Positions 33,809 through 42,868 of a stretch of DNA of 64,000 nt are shown here, one piece after another. Position numbers and translations under genes: made by a program. The stretch's first letter is position 1. The number at the start of each line of letters is the position of its first letter. Origin of the DNA: J027 sp965215855 (GTDB lineage Bacteria > Chloroflexota > Anaerolineae > Aggregatilineales > J027); the NCBI GenBank assembly GCA_965215855.1, contig CBDCER010000003.1, forward strand, positions 2,232,001 through 2,296,000, written 5' to 3'. The notes under the pieces were generated by a model. That model was not told the DNA's origin. It saw only the letters and a list, made by a program, of their open reading frames with translations, and made no database searches.

Positions 33809-35614
33809 CTATCCATCTTCGGGCACTGGTTCGATGTAGTAAGTGTTGTCTACACCTTCTGCTGACCAGCCATCCGCACCATCGGCCAAACGCACGCGCC
33901 ACCAGGTATAGCCACCCTCACATAGCGGTCCACCGATGATTGTGAACTCTGTACCTTGGAACAACGAGCGAACTGGTTCACCGCCCGCCTCGTCTCTCAG
34001 CCGCAATGTACCACCGCCTTCAAAGAATGCCACTCGCCCTTGCATCCCAATGGCGATGTTGCTGACGGGTGTGCCAGGGCAATGCACGATGCCAGTCAAG
34101 TTGAGAGGGACATAGAGGCGTGTGGGCGCAAATGTACTCCCTGGTGGGCTGGCCCATGCAATCACGATTTCTGAGGATTCGGGTGCTTGCCAGAGTTCGA
34201 TGGGTGATCCTGCCCCGCGAAATACGAAAATAGTGTTATCGGGCTGGCGTGTCAAATATCCATTGGGTATGGCATATACAGCCTCGACAGCCGGATCTAG
34301 CTCGAAATAATTGCCATTTGTGGCACTGACGCCGCCCCATTGTATATTACCTTCTGTATCTTCGGCTCGAAACAGCACCAGATTGCCGTTATCTGCCCAG
34401 CGGGGCGCGACATATGAAAAACTGGTGTTCTGGTACAGTTGTTGGGCTGTGGCTGGTTGTCCGATGCCAATGGTATCCAGGGTGGCGAAAAAATCATTGG
34501 ATGGCGTGATGTTACTGCCATTTGCATAAGAAAAAACGGCTGTTTCGTCGCCGGGCAGAATGTCGATATTCGTCAAGTAGAAAGGGCTGGCTTCAACATA
34601 ATTGGCGTTGGGATGCCAGGCAAATGTGGGATAGGCCTCGGCGGTTCCAGCACCAAACTGGATGAGTTGCACATGTACCACATCTGCCGCAAAATGCACG
34701 ACACGCGGTACGATCACCCGCGACTCCTGAAATGCTGTGCCCAGCGCCGCGATGAGGGGACTGCTTTGGTCAATTTGATAGAGTGCATCGCCCGTTACCA
34801 AGTCAAAGACAATGATACGCCAAGTGGGGTTCCTAAAATCGGTGTTTGCCAGTCCCACTGCTACCAGACGGTTTTCGGGATCAACGATATAAGGCGAACC
34901 GGTGAGTGATGAATTATCGTAGCCAAAGCCCAAGTATACTGTCTCATCTGGGCGAGCCTGATGCACTTTGATAAAAGCGCCCGATTCCACCGCATAGAAG
35001 CCTAATCCTGGTGAACCACTGTTCAGGCGCGTTGTCTCAATTAGAAAACGCCCATCGCGTGAAAATGTCAGTTTGGGCAATGTGCCGGGTGTTTCATCAG
35101 GTAGCCGGGGGCGTGGCAACGCGGCCTGTTCGCCACGTGTATTCAGCAAATAAAGGGTGTCAGTATCCTGCACATAAGTCCACACCCACCATTGGCTGGC
35201 TCCCAGTTGGCGAATTTCGAATTCAGCTGCTTCGTCTGCCACTGGTTGATCAGGGACTTCGATCCCGATGCTGGACGAGTCAGGTTGCCCACTGATACAC
35301 AGGATCACAATATCGCCGCCCGCCGATAGACGGTAATCATACTCACGCCCATCAACGGTAATCCAGACCTGATAGCCACGCGTCTGGATTGAGGTATAGG
35401 TCTGGTCTGGGACCGGACAATCGAAGCTGGCATCGGGGAAAATTTTCTCTGTCCAACGCCAAACATGGGTATCGCGAGCAATGGTTTGTCTCAGATACTC
35501 GCTGAGATGCCCCATAGCTTGATCTATCCGACTGATGGCCTCGTCGGATTGGGCCAAGACGGGCGAAAATGTGATGCACATTAGTAAAAGGGCGATCATC
35601 AATCGTATTCTCAC
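33809..35614 (-). CDS. Exported protein with C-terminal SH3-like domain, unknown function
   Basis: 601 residues from GTG at 35614 (an ATG five codons in is an alternative). Signal peptide about 1-21 (FSPVLA-QSD). An N-terminal unit (about 35-110) has CPVPDQTYTSIQTRGYQVWI and VDGREYDYRLSAGGDIVILC, with two Cys that could pair. The long middle part (about 140-510) is beta-rich with recurring W/Y strands, suggestive of a beta-propeller. The C-terminal 75 residues resemble an SH3b domain (TLRLRDEAGGEPVRSLFQGT, TWWRVRLADGADGW). Probably a wall- or surface-associated protein. No enzymatic motif. Confidence 0.65.
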   Translation of the reverse strand: MRIRLMIALLLMCITFSPVLAQSDEAISRIDQAMGHLSEYLRQTIARDTHVWRWTEKIFPDASFDCPVPDQTYTSIQTRGYQVWITVDGREYDYRLSAGGDIVILCISGQPDSSSIGIEVPDQPVADEAAEFEIRQLGASQWWVWTYVQDTDTLYLLNTRGEQAALPRPRLPDETPGTLPKLTFSRDGRFLIETTRLNSGSPGLGFYAVESGAFIKVHQARPDETVYLGFGYDNSSLTGSPYIVDPENRLVAVGLANTDFRNPTWRIIVFDLVTGDALYQIDQSSPLIAALGTAFQESRVIVPRVVHFAADVVHVQLIQFGAGTAEAYPTFAWHPNANYVEASPFYLTNIDILPGDETAVFSYANGSNITPSNDFFATLDTIGIGQPATAQQLYQNTSFSYVAPRWADNGNLVLFRAEDTEGNIQWGGVSATNGNYFELDPAVEAVYAIPNGYLTRQPDNTIFVFRGAGSPIELWQAPESSEIVIAWASPPGSTFAPTRLYVPLNLTGIVHCPGTPVSNIAIGMQGRVAFFEGGGTLRLRDEAGGEPVRSLFQGTEFTIIGGPLCEGGYTWWRVRLADGADGWSAEGVDNTYYIEPVPEDG

Positions 35615-35846
35615 GACCTGCGCTCCTGATTTTCAGCAAAGTAGTCATAATCTTCTACTATTATAGATGGAGCGCGTCAAGACTGTTGGGCGTTGTCCCT
35701 ACGAGTTACCGTTTGCATAACGTTGGTTCAGCGCCTACTTATAGTGGTAGGAATATGTTGGCATCCTGAAAAATGTTTATGGCGGATCAATGCGGCGCGT
35801 CGTATAATCAATACACTATGAAACAGCGTTGCTGAGGAATTTGCTG

Positions 35847-36725
35847 ATGTCGGACCGTACCCATAATCCAGATCATCTAGGTGACCCGACAATCCCGACC
35901 GTTCCCAAACCGGCTCACCAACCCAGCCACCCTGCGGCCAGCCCTAAACAGCCGTCTGTGGAGGTACCCTCTGATTATGATGAAATTCCGGTTGATGAAT
36001 TGATTCGCCTGACCCGCGAATTGACGCAACGCATCACCAATGCTGATCGGAAACGGTTGGAAGAGGAGTTGCAGGAATCTGGCCACCAACGCTCGGTGCG
36101 GGCGCGTGGCCCTATTGAGCTTCAGCAATTTTTCGTGGGCGAAATTGACCTGGACACAGAGTTGGCAAAACGTTTTACCAATGCGCCGTTGATGACGGAT
36201 ATAACGCTGCATCCCCAGGATTATGGGCTGAATACCCGACGAATCTCGGCTATCATGAAATCGCAAGATGGCGGAGCGATGATAACCTTCGATTTACAGC
36301 CGCGCACCGGAATGCTGGAGACAACATTCACGTATGGTAGTATGCTCTCGTTTCGTTTTCATCTGGGGATACTGGACAAGACAGATCGTCGCCGCTGGCT
36401 AGACTTGATGCGCCGTCCAAGCGGCATCGCCTTTTTATGGACAAAAGAACGCTGGGAAAAAGATTACCTGATCTGTGTGGTGCGCGAGAATTTTGCACGG
36501 ATTTATGCGTTTGCGCCAGATCGGTTTGAGGCCGCTGTCCGTGTTACCCTGGATGTGGTTGATGAATTGCTGGATTGGCTCGAATCGCACTGGTTCATAT
36601 CGGAAACACGACCCATGAAAGCGGTATCGGTACTTCCCGGCGAGGAACCACCTCTACCTGAGCCGCTCGCTGATGAACCTGACGAGTCAGGACAGTCGGA
36701 TTCAGGCGCGGTCTTTGATTGGTAG
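35847..36725 (+). CDS. Hypothetical protein, 292 aa
   Basis: Start at the ATG 35847 with GAGGA upstream; a TATAAT at 35803-35808 with a weak -35 lies 40 bases before. The N-terminal 50 residues are Pro-rich, then a helical segment (ELIRLTRELTQRITNADRKR), then an alpha/beta domain (about 90-260) ending in WLESHWF. The tail is acidic/Pro. No signal peptide, no membrane segment, and no family that I know. It precedes the zinc-ribbon membrane gene by nine bases, so the two are probably an operon and may act together at the membrane. Confidence 0.6.
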   Translation: MSDRTHNPDHLGDPTIPTVPKPAHQPSHPAASPKQPSVEVPSDYDEIPVDELIRLTRELTQRITNADRKRLEEELQESGHQRSVRARGPIELQQFFVGEIDLDTELAKRFTNAPLMTDITLHPQDYGLNTRRISAIMKSQDGGAMITFDLQPRTGMLETTFTYGSMLSFRFHLGILDKTDRRRWLDLMRRPSGIAFLWTKERWEKDYLICVVRENFARIYAFAPDRFEAAVRVTLDVVDELLDWLESHWFISETRPMKAVSVLPGEEPPLPEPLADEPDESGQSDSGAVFDW

Positions 36726-36734
36726 GGGGCCGGA

Positions 36735-37919
36735 ATGTCGGCAGACATCCGCATCTGTCCTCACTGTGGTGCATCCGTTAGTGGCGATACTGAACAATGC
36801 CCCGGTTGTGATGCCTGGTTAGATAGGCCCGACGAAGAAGAAGCTGAAATCTTGATGTTGCGGCGCAGTGTTGCACCACCCACTGATGATGCAGAAGCAT
36901 TGTCGGATCAATCCCTGGCGGAAGAGGCTACCCGTGATCCAATTGAGACCTCGGCGTCTGAATTAGCTGATGATGAGCCTCCCGCTGTCGATACTGAACC
37001 TGACGCGGAGGTTTCTGCCGGAGATGGCGGTGTGGGGAGGGAGGAAACACCCAAGCCCGCGTCGCTGTTAGAATTTGAAAATGCCCATACAGCTCCATTG
37101 CCGCCTTCTGACACACCATTGACCGCCTCACATCCACGTCCGTTGCCAGTGCCCGATCCAGAGCCATTGCCTGTGATGGATACGCAGCCAAAAGTGTCGA
37201 TGCCGTCTGCCATCACAATTTCACCAGCCCCGTTTACATTGCCGCCAGAAGCTGTGTCACCTCCCACTGGTATGCCGCCGACAATGGCAGGTGTACCATC
37301 TCAGGATTATTGGCTCCAACAGCGGGTACAGGCCTATTTGTATGGGGGTTATCAACTGGTGCATCAGAAACAGCATGAAGCTGTCCTCAGTTATGGCAAA
37401 TCGCTGAGTTTTTTCTGGTGGATCATCGGCGCTATGAGTGTCGTGGGACTGTTGTGGTATTGGTTTATTTTGCTGCTGTCAGGGTTCCGCCGCGATATAG
37501 TTTATGTCAGCTTGGAACCAGATGGTTCACTTTATGAAGAGGGATCAGGGGCAGCGCATATTCGGCGGCGACGTTCACGGATAGCGCGACGGTGGGGCGT
37601 TATGGCGATGTTGTTGGCGATGATCTCAGTGTTCACTTTCTGCCTGGTGATTCTGGCTGGTGCGGTACTTATGGATCGTTATGAAACCGAAATTGATGCA
37701 GCTTATCCAGAGTTTAGCCTATTTGGAAGCCGGGAAATTGACTCCGATGCGTTGGATGCCACGCAAGTGCAGAATGTTAAGGTGGTGGTATTGGTATTAA
37801 TCATTTTGATGGGGTTATCTGGTGTGGGGTTTGTGGGCGGTATGGCGATGTTCATTGTCAGTTATCTTCATGCTGCCGCCTATCGTGTGGATGTTGCGCC
37901 GCTTCCCGACCTACGCTGA
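36735..37919 (+). CDS. Zinc-ribbon membrane protein with acidic/Pro-rich linker
   Basis: 394 residues. An N-terminal zinc ribbon CPHCGASVSGDTEQCPGCDAW (Cys8, 11, 22 and 25 approximately; two CxxC pairs) is followed by an acidic/Pro linker (about 35-190), then a membrane domain with three hydrophobic segments (about 225-250, 290-315 and 350-380). A basic patch HIRRRRSRIARRWG lies between the first two. The zinc ribbon would be cytoplasmic. I cannot name a function. Second gene of the pair starting at 35847. Confidence 0.65.
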   Translation: MSADIRICPHCGASVSGDTEQCPGCDAWLDRPDEEEAEILMLRRSVAPPTDDAEALSDQSLAEEATRDPIETSASELADDEPPAVDTEPDAEVSAGDGGVGREETPKPASLLEFENAHTAPLPPSDTPLTASHPRPLPVPDPEPLPVMDTQPKVSMPSAITISPAPFTLPPEAVSPPTGMPPTMAGVPSQDYWLQQRVQAYLYGGYQLVHQKQHEAVLSYGKSLSFFWWIIGAMSVVGLLWYWFILLLSGFRRDIVYVSLEPDGSLYEEGSGAAHIRRRRSRIARRWGVMAMLLAMISVFTFCLVILAGAVLMDRYETEIDAAYPEFSLFGSREIDSDALDATQVQNVKVVVLVLIILMGLSGVGFVGGMAMFIVSYLHAAAYRVDVAPLPDLR

Positions 37920-37967
37920 CAAATTATCATCAACAAGCAAATTTAGTAGCAAGCGAGTATTTGAATT

Positions 37968-39428
37968 ATGAGTGAGACTTTATTGATTGATGGTGAGTGG
38001 CGAGCGGCATCGGACGGGGTGACCTTACCCGTTATCAATCCGGCCTATGGATCAATCATCGCCACTACCGCCCGTGCCACGACAGATGATATTGACGCGG
38101 CACTACAGTCGGCGAATCGTGCATTTCCGCAATGGGCAGCGATATCCGGACGCGAAAAGGCCGCTGTCATGCACCAAGCCATGGTTATTTTCCGCGACCG
38201 CTATTTAGATGAAGCGGCCCGGCTCTTGACTCAGGAAAACGGCAAACCGCTCAACGACTCGCTCAAAGAGTGTCGTTATACGGCTGATGTGATTGACTTC
38301 TATGCTGATGAAAGCCGCCGTATCACAGGCACACATTTTGCAGGCGATGTGGGGCCAACCCATAGTTTCATCTTGAAGCAACCTGTTGGGGTTGTAGCGG
38401 CTATCCTCCCCTGGAATTTTCCAGTTGATTTGCTAGCGTGGAAGATCGGGCCAGGGCTGGCGGCAGGTTGCACATTTGTCATCAAACCATCCGAAGAAGC
38501 ACCATTAGCGGCCTCATTGTTGGTACGCGCTTTTCAGGATGCGGGCCTACCGAATGGCGTACTGAATATTGTAACTGGCGCAGGTGACGTGGGGGCGCAG
38601 CTGGTTGAACATCCTCAGATCAACAAAATTGCTTTTACAGGTTCTGTTCCCACCGGCCAATGGATCGCAGAACGAGCTGCCCGCCATATGAAGCGTGTGA
38701 CTCTGGAGTTAGGGGGGAGTGCCCCATTTATTGTGTGTCGTGATGCCGATTTGGACATTGCTGTGCCGGAAGCCTTGCGCCGTACCTTCTCGCACACTGG
38801 GCAAATCTGTATCAGCGTCAACCGTGTTTTTGTGCAGCGTGATATTTATGCGCCATTTGTGGAACATTTTGCTCAGGCCGCCAGGCAATTGCGGGTTGCT
38901 GCTGATGGATTGCAGGAACCAGATGCAGATATGGGGCCAATGATTAATGCGCGTGGACTGGCAACAGTTCAGCAGCATATTGATGATGCTCAGTCTAAGG
39001 GCGCAACGGTGCAGGTTGGCGGTGCGCGGCCTGTTGGTGACCGCTATGATTCGGCGGGGTTCTTCTATTTGCCAACGGTGCTTGTTGATGCGGAAACATC
39101 TATGCGTGTAATGCAGGAAGAAACTTTTGGGCCAATCGCGCCTATCGCACCCTTCGATACACTTGAGGATGCAATTGGGATGGCGAATGGTACACCGTAT
39201 GGTCTGGCGGCGTATATTTACACACGTGATATGGATACGGCGTTTTATGCGACACGCCAGCTTAAATTTGGTGGGGTAGGCGTCAATGTCAATGACATCA
39301 CCGACATTCGAGCCGCGTTTGGGGGCATGAAGCAAAGTGGCATTGGTCGGGAACTGGGTGAGCCGGGACTCGATAGTTATATGGAAACCAAACACGTGCG
39401 CTATCGTTATCAGCTGCCACGACAATAG
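37968..39428 (+). CDS. NAD(P)-dependent aldehyde dehydrogenase, succinate-semialdehyde dehydrogenase type
   Basis: 486 residues. ALDH motifs: VVAAILPWNFPVDLL (about 139-153), glutamate in VTLELGGSAPFIV (about 245-257), and catalytic cysteine in FSHTGQICISVNRVF (about 278-292). The general profile (start ETLLIDGEWRAASDG; end KQSGIGRELG) is closest to GabD-like enzymes, but the neighbours (BtpA-like, glcDEF) could point to glycolaldehyde or lactaldehyde as substrate, which would feed glycolate or lactate to glcDEF. That substrate is inference. It is 12 bases upstream of the BtpA-like gene. Confidence 0.85.
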   Translation: MSETLLIDGEWRAASDGVTLPVINPAYGSIIATTARATTDDIDAALQSANRAFPQWAAISGREKAAVMHQAMVIFRDRYLDEAARLLTQENGKPLNDSLKECRYTADVIDFYADESRRITGTHFAGDVGPTHSFILKQPVGVVAAILPWNFPVDLLAWKIGPGLAAGCTFVIKPSEEAPLAASLLVRAFQDAGLPNGVLNIVTGAGDVGAQLVEHPQINKIAFTGSVPTGQWIAERAARHMKRVTLELGGSAPFIVCRDADLDIAVPEALRRTFSHTGQICISVNRVFVQRDIYAPFVEHFAQAARQLRVAADGLQEPDADMGPMINARGLATVQQHIDDAQSKGATVQVGGARPVGDRYDSAGFFYLPTVLVDAETSMRVMQEETFGPIAPIAPFDTLEDAIGMANGTPYGLAAYIYTRDMDTAFYATRQLKFGGVGVNVNDITDIRAAFGGMKQSGIGRELGEPGLDSYMETKHVRYRYQLPRQ

Positions 39429-39440
39429 GAATCTCAGCTC

Positions 39441-40244
39441 ATGAAAGACAACCCGTTCTTTTCAACACATAAACCCATCATCGGTATGGTGCATTTGTTG
39501 GCATTGCCCGAAACTCCCGATTTCGCAGGGGATTTGGTTGCGATCTATGAGCGGGCAAAAGCTGATACTCAGGCGCTTATCGGAGCGGGCATAGATGGCA
39601 TTATTGTTGAGAATTTTGGCGATGAACCTTATGTTGTCGGCGAACCGCCTCCGGCACAACTGGCGACGATGGCAGGTATTACGGCTATGATTCGTGAGAT
39701 GACCACCATTCCGATTGGTGTGAATGTGCAATTCAATGCGTGGCAGGCTGAAATTGCGCTGGCATATGCGTGCCAGGCTGAGTTTGTGCGCGTGGAGGTA
39801 TTTATCGATACAGTTATCTCGGCGCAGGGTATGATTATGCCATGCTCGGCTCAGATCACTCGTTATCGTCAGGCGTTAAGCGCAACCCATATTCAACTGA
39901 GGGCTGACATCCAGACGAAATACACGCACAATATAATTGCCCAATCCATTACGCAATCGGCGATTGACACGCAAAATGCCGGAGCAGATGTGGTGATTGT
40001 GACGGGCACGGCTACTGGGCAAGCGACGCCATTGGATGCGGTTCGGGAAGTGAAAACAGTGGTTGATCTACCGGTTGTCGTCGGGAGTGGGACAACACTG
40101 AGCAATGTGAACCAGGTGCTTGATATTGCCGATGGTGCGATTGTTGGCTCCTCACTCAAAGTCGGTGGTACAGCGGCGAATCCAGTATCTTTGGAACATG
40201 CTAAGTCATTTATGGAGGTTGCACAACGAGCAAGGCAGGCGTAG
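39441..40244 (+). CDS. BtpA/SgcQ family TIM-barrel protein
   Basis: 267 residues. KPIIGMVHLLALPETPDF at the start and DGIIVENFGDEPY (about 52-64) are the BtpA signature; later VVIVTGTATGQATP and VVVGSGTTLSNV are the phosphate-binding-type strands of a TIM barrel. BtpA is known from cyanobacteria as affecting photosystem I stability, and SgcQ is found in sugar clusters, so the family's chemistry is unsettled. Here it lies between an aldehyde dehydrogenase and glcDEF, in a likely carbon-metabolism operon with no photosynthesis genes. A catabolic role is more plausible than a photosystem role (inference). Confidence 0.85.
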   Translation: MKDNPFFSTHKPIIGMVHLLALPETPDFAGDLVAIYERAKADTQALIGAGIDGIIVENFGDEPYVVGEPPPAQLATMAGITAMIREMTTIPIGVNVQFNAWQAEIALAYACQAEFVRVEVFIDTVISAQGMIMPCSAQITRYRQALSATHIQLRADIQTKYTHNIIAQSITQSAIDTQNAGADVVIVTGTATGQATPLDAVREVKTVVDLPVVVGSGTTLSNVNQVLDIADGAIVGSSLKVGGTAANPVSLEHAKSFMEVAQRARQA

Positions 40245-40325
40245 GCGGCAACCACTCGCCAACACATAGCCGCCACATTATAATCAAGCGCGTCATTCCC
40301 TTGACAAAATTATTTTGGGATTGAG

Positions 40326-41747
40326 ATGAATATACAGACATTCTTATCAAAATTAACGCAGATTTATCCACAAGACCGTATCCTGACACAACCCGCGCAA
40401 TTGCTGGTCTATGAAACTGATGCATTGCCTGCCTTTCGTGCCAAACCGCGTGCAGTAGTGCTGCCGGAAACTGAGGACGAAGTGATTGCTACCGTTCGGC
40501 TGTGTAATGAAGCCGGTGTGCCATTTGTGGCGCGGGGTAGTGGTACGAGCCTCTCTGGCGGGGCATTGCCGGTGCAAGATGGCATTGTCATCAGCATGAA
40601 TCGCATGAATCGCATTACCAAACTTGATCCACAGCAACGCATTGCTGTTGTGGAAGCGGGCGTCATCAATCTGGACATCAGCAACGCCGCCGCGCCATAT
40701 GGCTTGTACTATGCGCCTGACCCGTCCAGTCAACCGATATGCACAATAGGAGGCAATGTCGCTTTCAATTCTGGCGGCGCACATTGTCTGAAATATGGCA
40801 TGACTAGTAATCACATCCTCGGTATGAAAGTGGTATTGGCCGATGGTGAAGTAGTCACGTTTGGCAGCGAAAGTACGGAGGGTGTTGGCGTCGGCCCTGA
40901 TTTGGTGGGGTTGTTTGTCGGATCAGAAGGGCTATTCGGTATTGTCCTGGAGGTTACTGTGCGCCTGCTCCCTAAGCCAGAAGTGTATCGGACGGTTTTG
41001 GCTGCCTACGACGACCTGGGGAAAGCGGGCGATGCGGTGGCACAAATTGTGGCTGCCGGGTTGCTGCCGGGCGCTATGGAGATTATGGATCAATTGGCGA
41101 TTGAGGCGGCGGAAGCTTCAGTTGATGCTGGTTATCCTCAAGATGCAGCAGCTCTGTTGATTGTTGAATTAGAAGGCGAAGCCGGGCCAGTCGAACTGGA
41201 ATTCAGCCAATTACGCGAACTTATCAACGCTTCTGGCGCATATGAAGTGCGTGAGGCCCAAACTGCCGAAGCACGAGCATTGATCTGGAAAGGACGCAAG
41301 GGAGCCTTTTCAGCAGTGGGTCGCCTAAGCCCAGACTATATCGTGCAGGATGGAGTGGTTCCGCGCCGCCATCTGGGCGAGGCACTGACTGAAATCAGCC
41401 GCCTGAGCCGCGAACATGGCCTGCGAGTGGCGAATGTCTTCCACGCAGGGGATGGGAACCTGCATCCTCTGATTTTGTACGACGGACAGGAAAGCGGCGC
41501 ACTGGAAAAGGCGGAGGCGCTGGCAGGTGAAATCCTGAAAATGTGTATCCGTATGGAAGGCTCAATTACTGGTGAACACGGCGTTGGTATGGAGAAACGC
41601 AAGTATATGGATGCGATGTTCAATGCGACCGATATGGATGTGATGCGGGCTATTTGGCGGCAAATTGATCCGCAAGAAATCGCTAATCGCGGCAAGATGT
41701 TTCCTGGTTCCGATGTTACCGCAACGTATCAGCAGGGAGATCGGTAG
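40326..41747 (+). CDS. glcD: Glycolate oxidase subunit GlcD (FAD-linked oxidase)
   Basis: 473 residues. FAD-binding PCMH-type domain (FVARGSGTSLSGGALP at about 60-75; IGGNVAFNSGG at about 142-152) and a C-terminal FAD-linked oxidase domain with NVFHAGDGNLHPLILYD (about 378-394) and the end motif GEHGVGMEKR. It oxidises 2-hydroxy acids such as glycolate or D-lactate, passing electrons to the GlcE/GlcF partners encoded directly behind (5 bases, then 3 bases). Substrate choice between glycolate and D-lactate cannot be made by eye. Confidence 0.92.
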   Translation: MNIQTFLSKLTQIYPQDRILTQPAQLLVYETDALPAFRAKPRAVVLPETEDEVIATVRLCNEAGVPFVARGSGTSLSGGALPVQDGIVISMNRMNRITKLDPQQRIAVVEAGVINLDISNAAAPYGLYYAPDPSSQPICTIGGNVAFNSGGAHCLKYGMTSNHILGMKVVLADGEVVTFGSESTEGVGVGPDLVGLFVGSEGLFGIVLEVTVRLLPKPEVYRTVLAAYDDLGKAGDAVAQIVAAGLLPGAMEIMDQLAIEAAEASVDAGYPQDAAALLIVELEGEAGPVELEFSQLRELINASGAYEVREAQTAEARALIWKGRKGAFSAVGRLSPDYIVQDGVVPRRHLGEALTEISRLSREHGLRVANVFHAGDGNLHPLILYDGQESGALEKAEALAGEILKMCIRMEGSITGEHGVGMEKRKYMDAMFNATDMDVMRAIWRQIDPQEIANRGKMFPGSDVTATYQQGDR

Positions 41748-41752
41748 AAACG

Positions 41753-42865
41753 ATGGAAAATCAAATGGTGATGTTCCAACCGGAAACCGTCACCGAGGTA
41801 CAGCGTATTGTTCGGGATAATAATTGGCTGATATTGCGCGGCGGTGGCAGTAAACCCGCACTCTCGACGCCTACTGGTAATGCTGTGGCGCTGGATATGA
41901 GCAGACTCAGCGGGATCATCGAATATTATCCTTCTGAGTATACCATTACAACCTATGCGGGAACTGGTCTAGGAGAAATTAAAGCAGCTTTGGCGGAACA
42001 AGGCCAATATCTGCCATTTGATCCGTTGCTGGCAGACAGGGGCGCGACGCTCGGCGGAACTGTGGCCGCCAATCTCTCAGGTTCAGGGCGCTATCGATAT
42101 GGTGGCGTGCGCGACTTTATTCTGGGCGTGCGCTTCGTTGATGGCAAAGGACATCTGCTGCGGGGTGGTGGCAAAGTCGTGAAAAACGCTGCCGGATTTG
42201 ACCTGCCAAAATTCTTCGTGGGTAGCCTGGGGCGTTATGGAGCATTAGTGGAAATCAGCTTCAAGGTATTTCCGAAACCGCTGACCTATGCCACGCTGAT
42301 TGCTCGCTATGCGTCGCTGGAGATGGTTATGGCGGTACTTGTTGCACTTGCCAACCAGCCATTTGACATTGAGGCCCTCGATATAGCACCCGCTTCCAAC
42401 GACATATACCAACTCCTGATTCGGCTGGGGGGAGCCAGCGATGCGATGCCAGCGCGGGTGGAGCGCCTCCGTAACTTTCTACACGGATTGGGCGTTCCTC
42501 TTGCTGATGACGACGAGCCAGTTGAGGAAGATCAGGCCTTGTGGCAAGGTATCAATAATTTCACCTGGGTCGAAGACGATCCGGTGCTGGTCAAAATACC
42601 CATCGCACCACGCCAGTTAAATACTCTGGAATATGAGCTGGCTTTGTATGGTTTGAAACGACGTTATACATCTGGCGGTAATGTGGCCTGGATCGCGGGC
42701 GAGGATATGCCCAGTATCAAATCCATTCTCGCTGCTAGCGGGCTGGTTGGCTTATGCCTATTTGGGCCACCGGATAATACGATTCTTGGTGATCAGCAAG
42801 GTCTTACGTTTGCCAGACGGGTCAAAGCTGTGCTTGATCCCAATAATAAATTTGGAGAGCTGTAG
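41753..42865 (+). CDS. glcE: Glycolate oxidase subunit GlcE (FAD-binding)
   Basis: 370 residues, shorter than GlcD, with the PCMH FAD-binding part (ILRGGGSKPALSTPTGN; RGATLGGTVAANLSGSGRYRYG) and a reduced C-terminal part, as expected for GlcE. FDLPKFFVGSLGRYGALVEI follows the FAD-binding region. It completes the membrane-associated glycolate oxidase with GlcD and GlcF. The GlcF start is three bases after its stop, so the three are translated together. Confidence 0.9.
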   Translation: MENQMVMFQPETVTEVQRIVRDNNWLILRGGGSKPALSTPTGNAVALDMSRLSGIIEYYPSEYTITTYAGTGLGEIKAALAEQGQYLPFDPLLADRGATLGGTVAANLSGSGRYRYGGVRDFILGVRFVDGKGHLLRGGGKVVKNAAGFDLPKFFVGSLGRYGALVEISFKVFPKPLTYATLIARYASLEMVMAVLVALANQPFDIEALDIAPASNDIYQLLIRLGGASDAMPARVERLRNFLHGLGVPLADDDEPVEEDQALWQGINNFTWVEDDPVLVKIPIAPRQLNTLEYELALYGLKRRYTSGGNVAWIAGEDMPSIKSILAASGLVGLCLFGPPDNTILGDQQGLTFARRVKAVLDPNNKFGEL

Positions 42866-42868
42866 ACG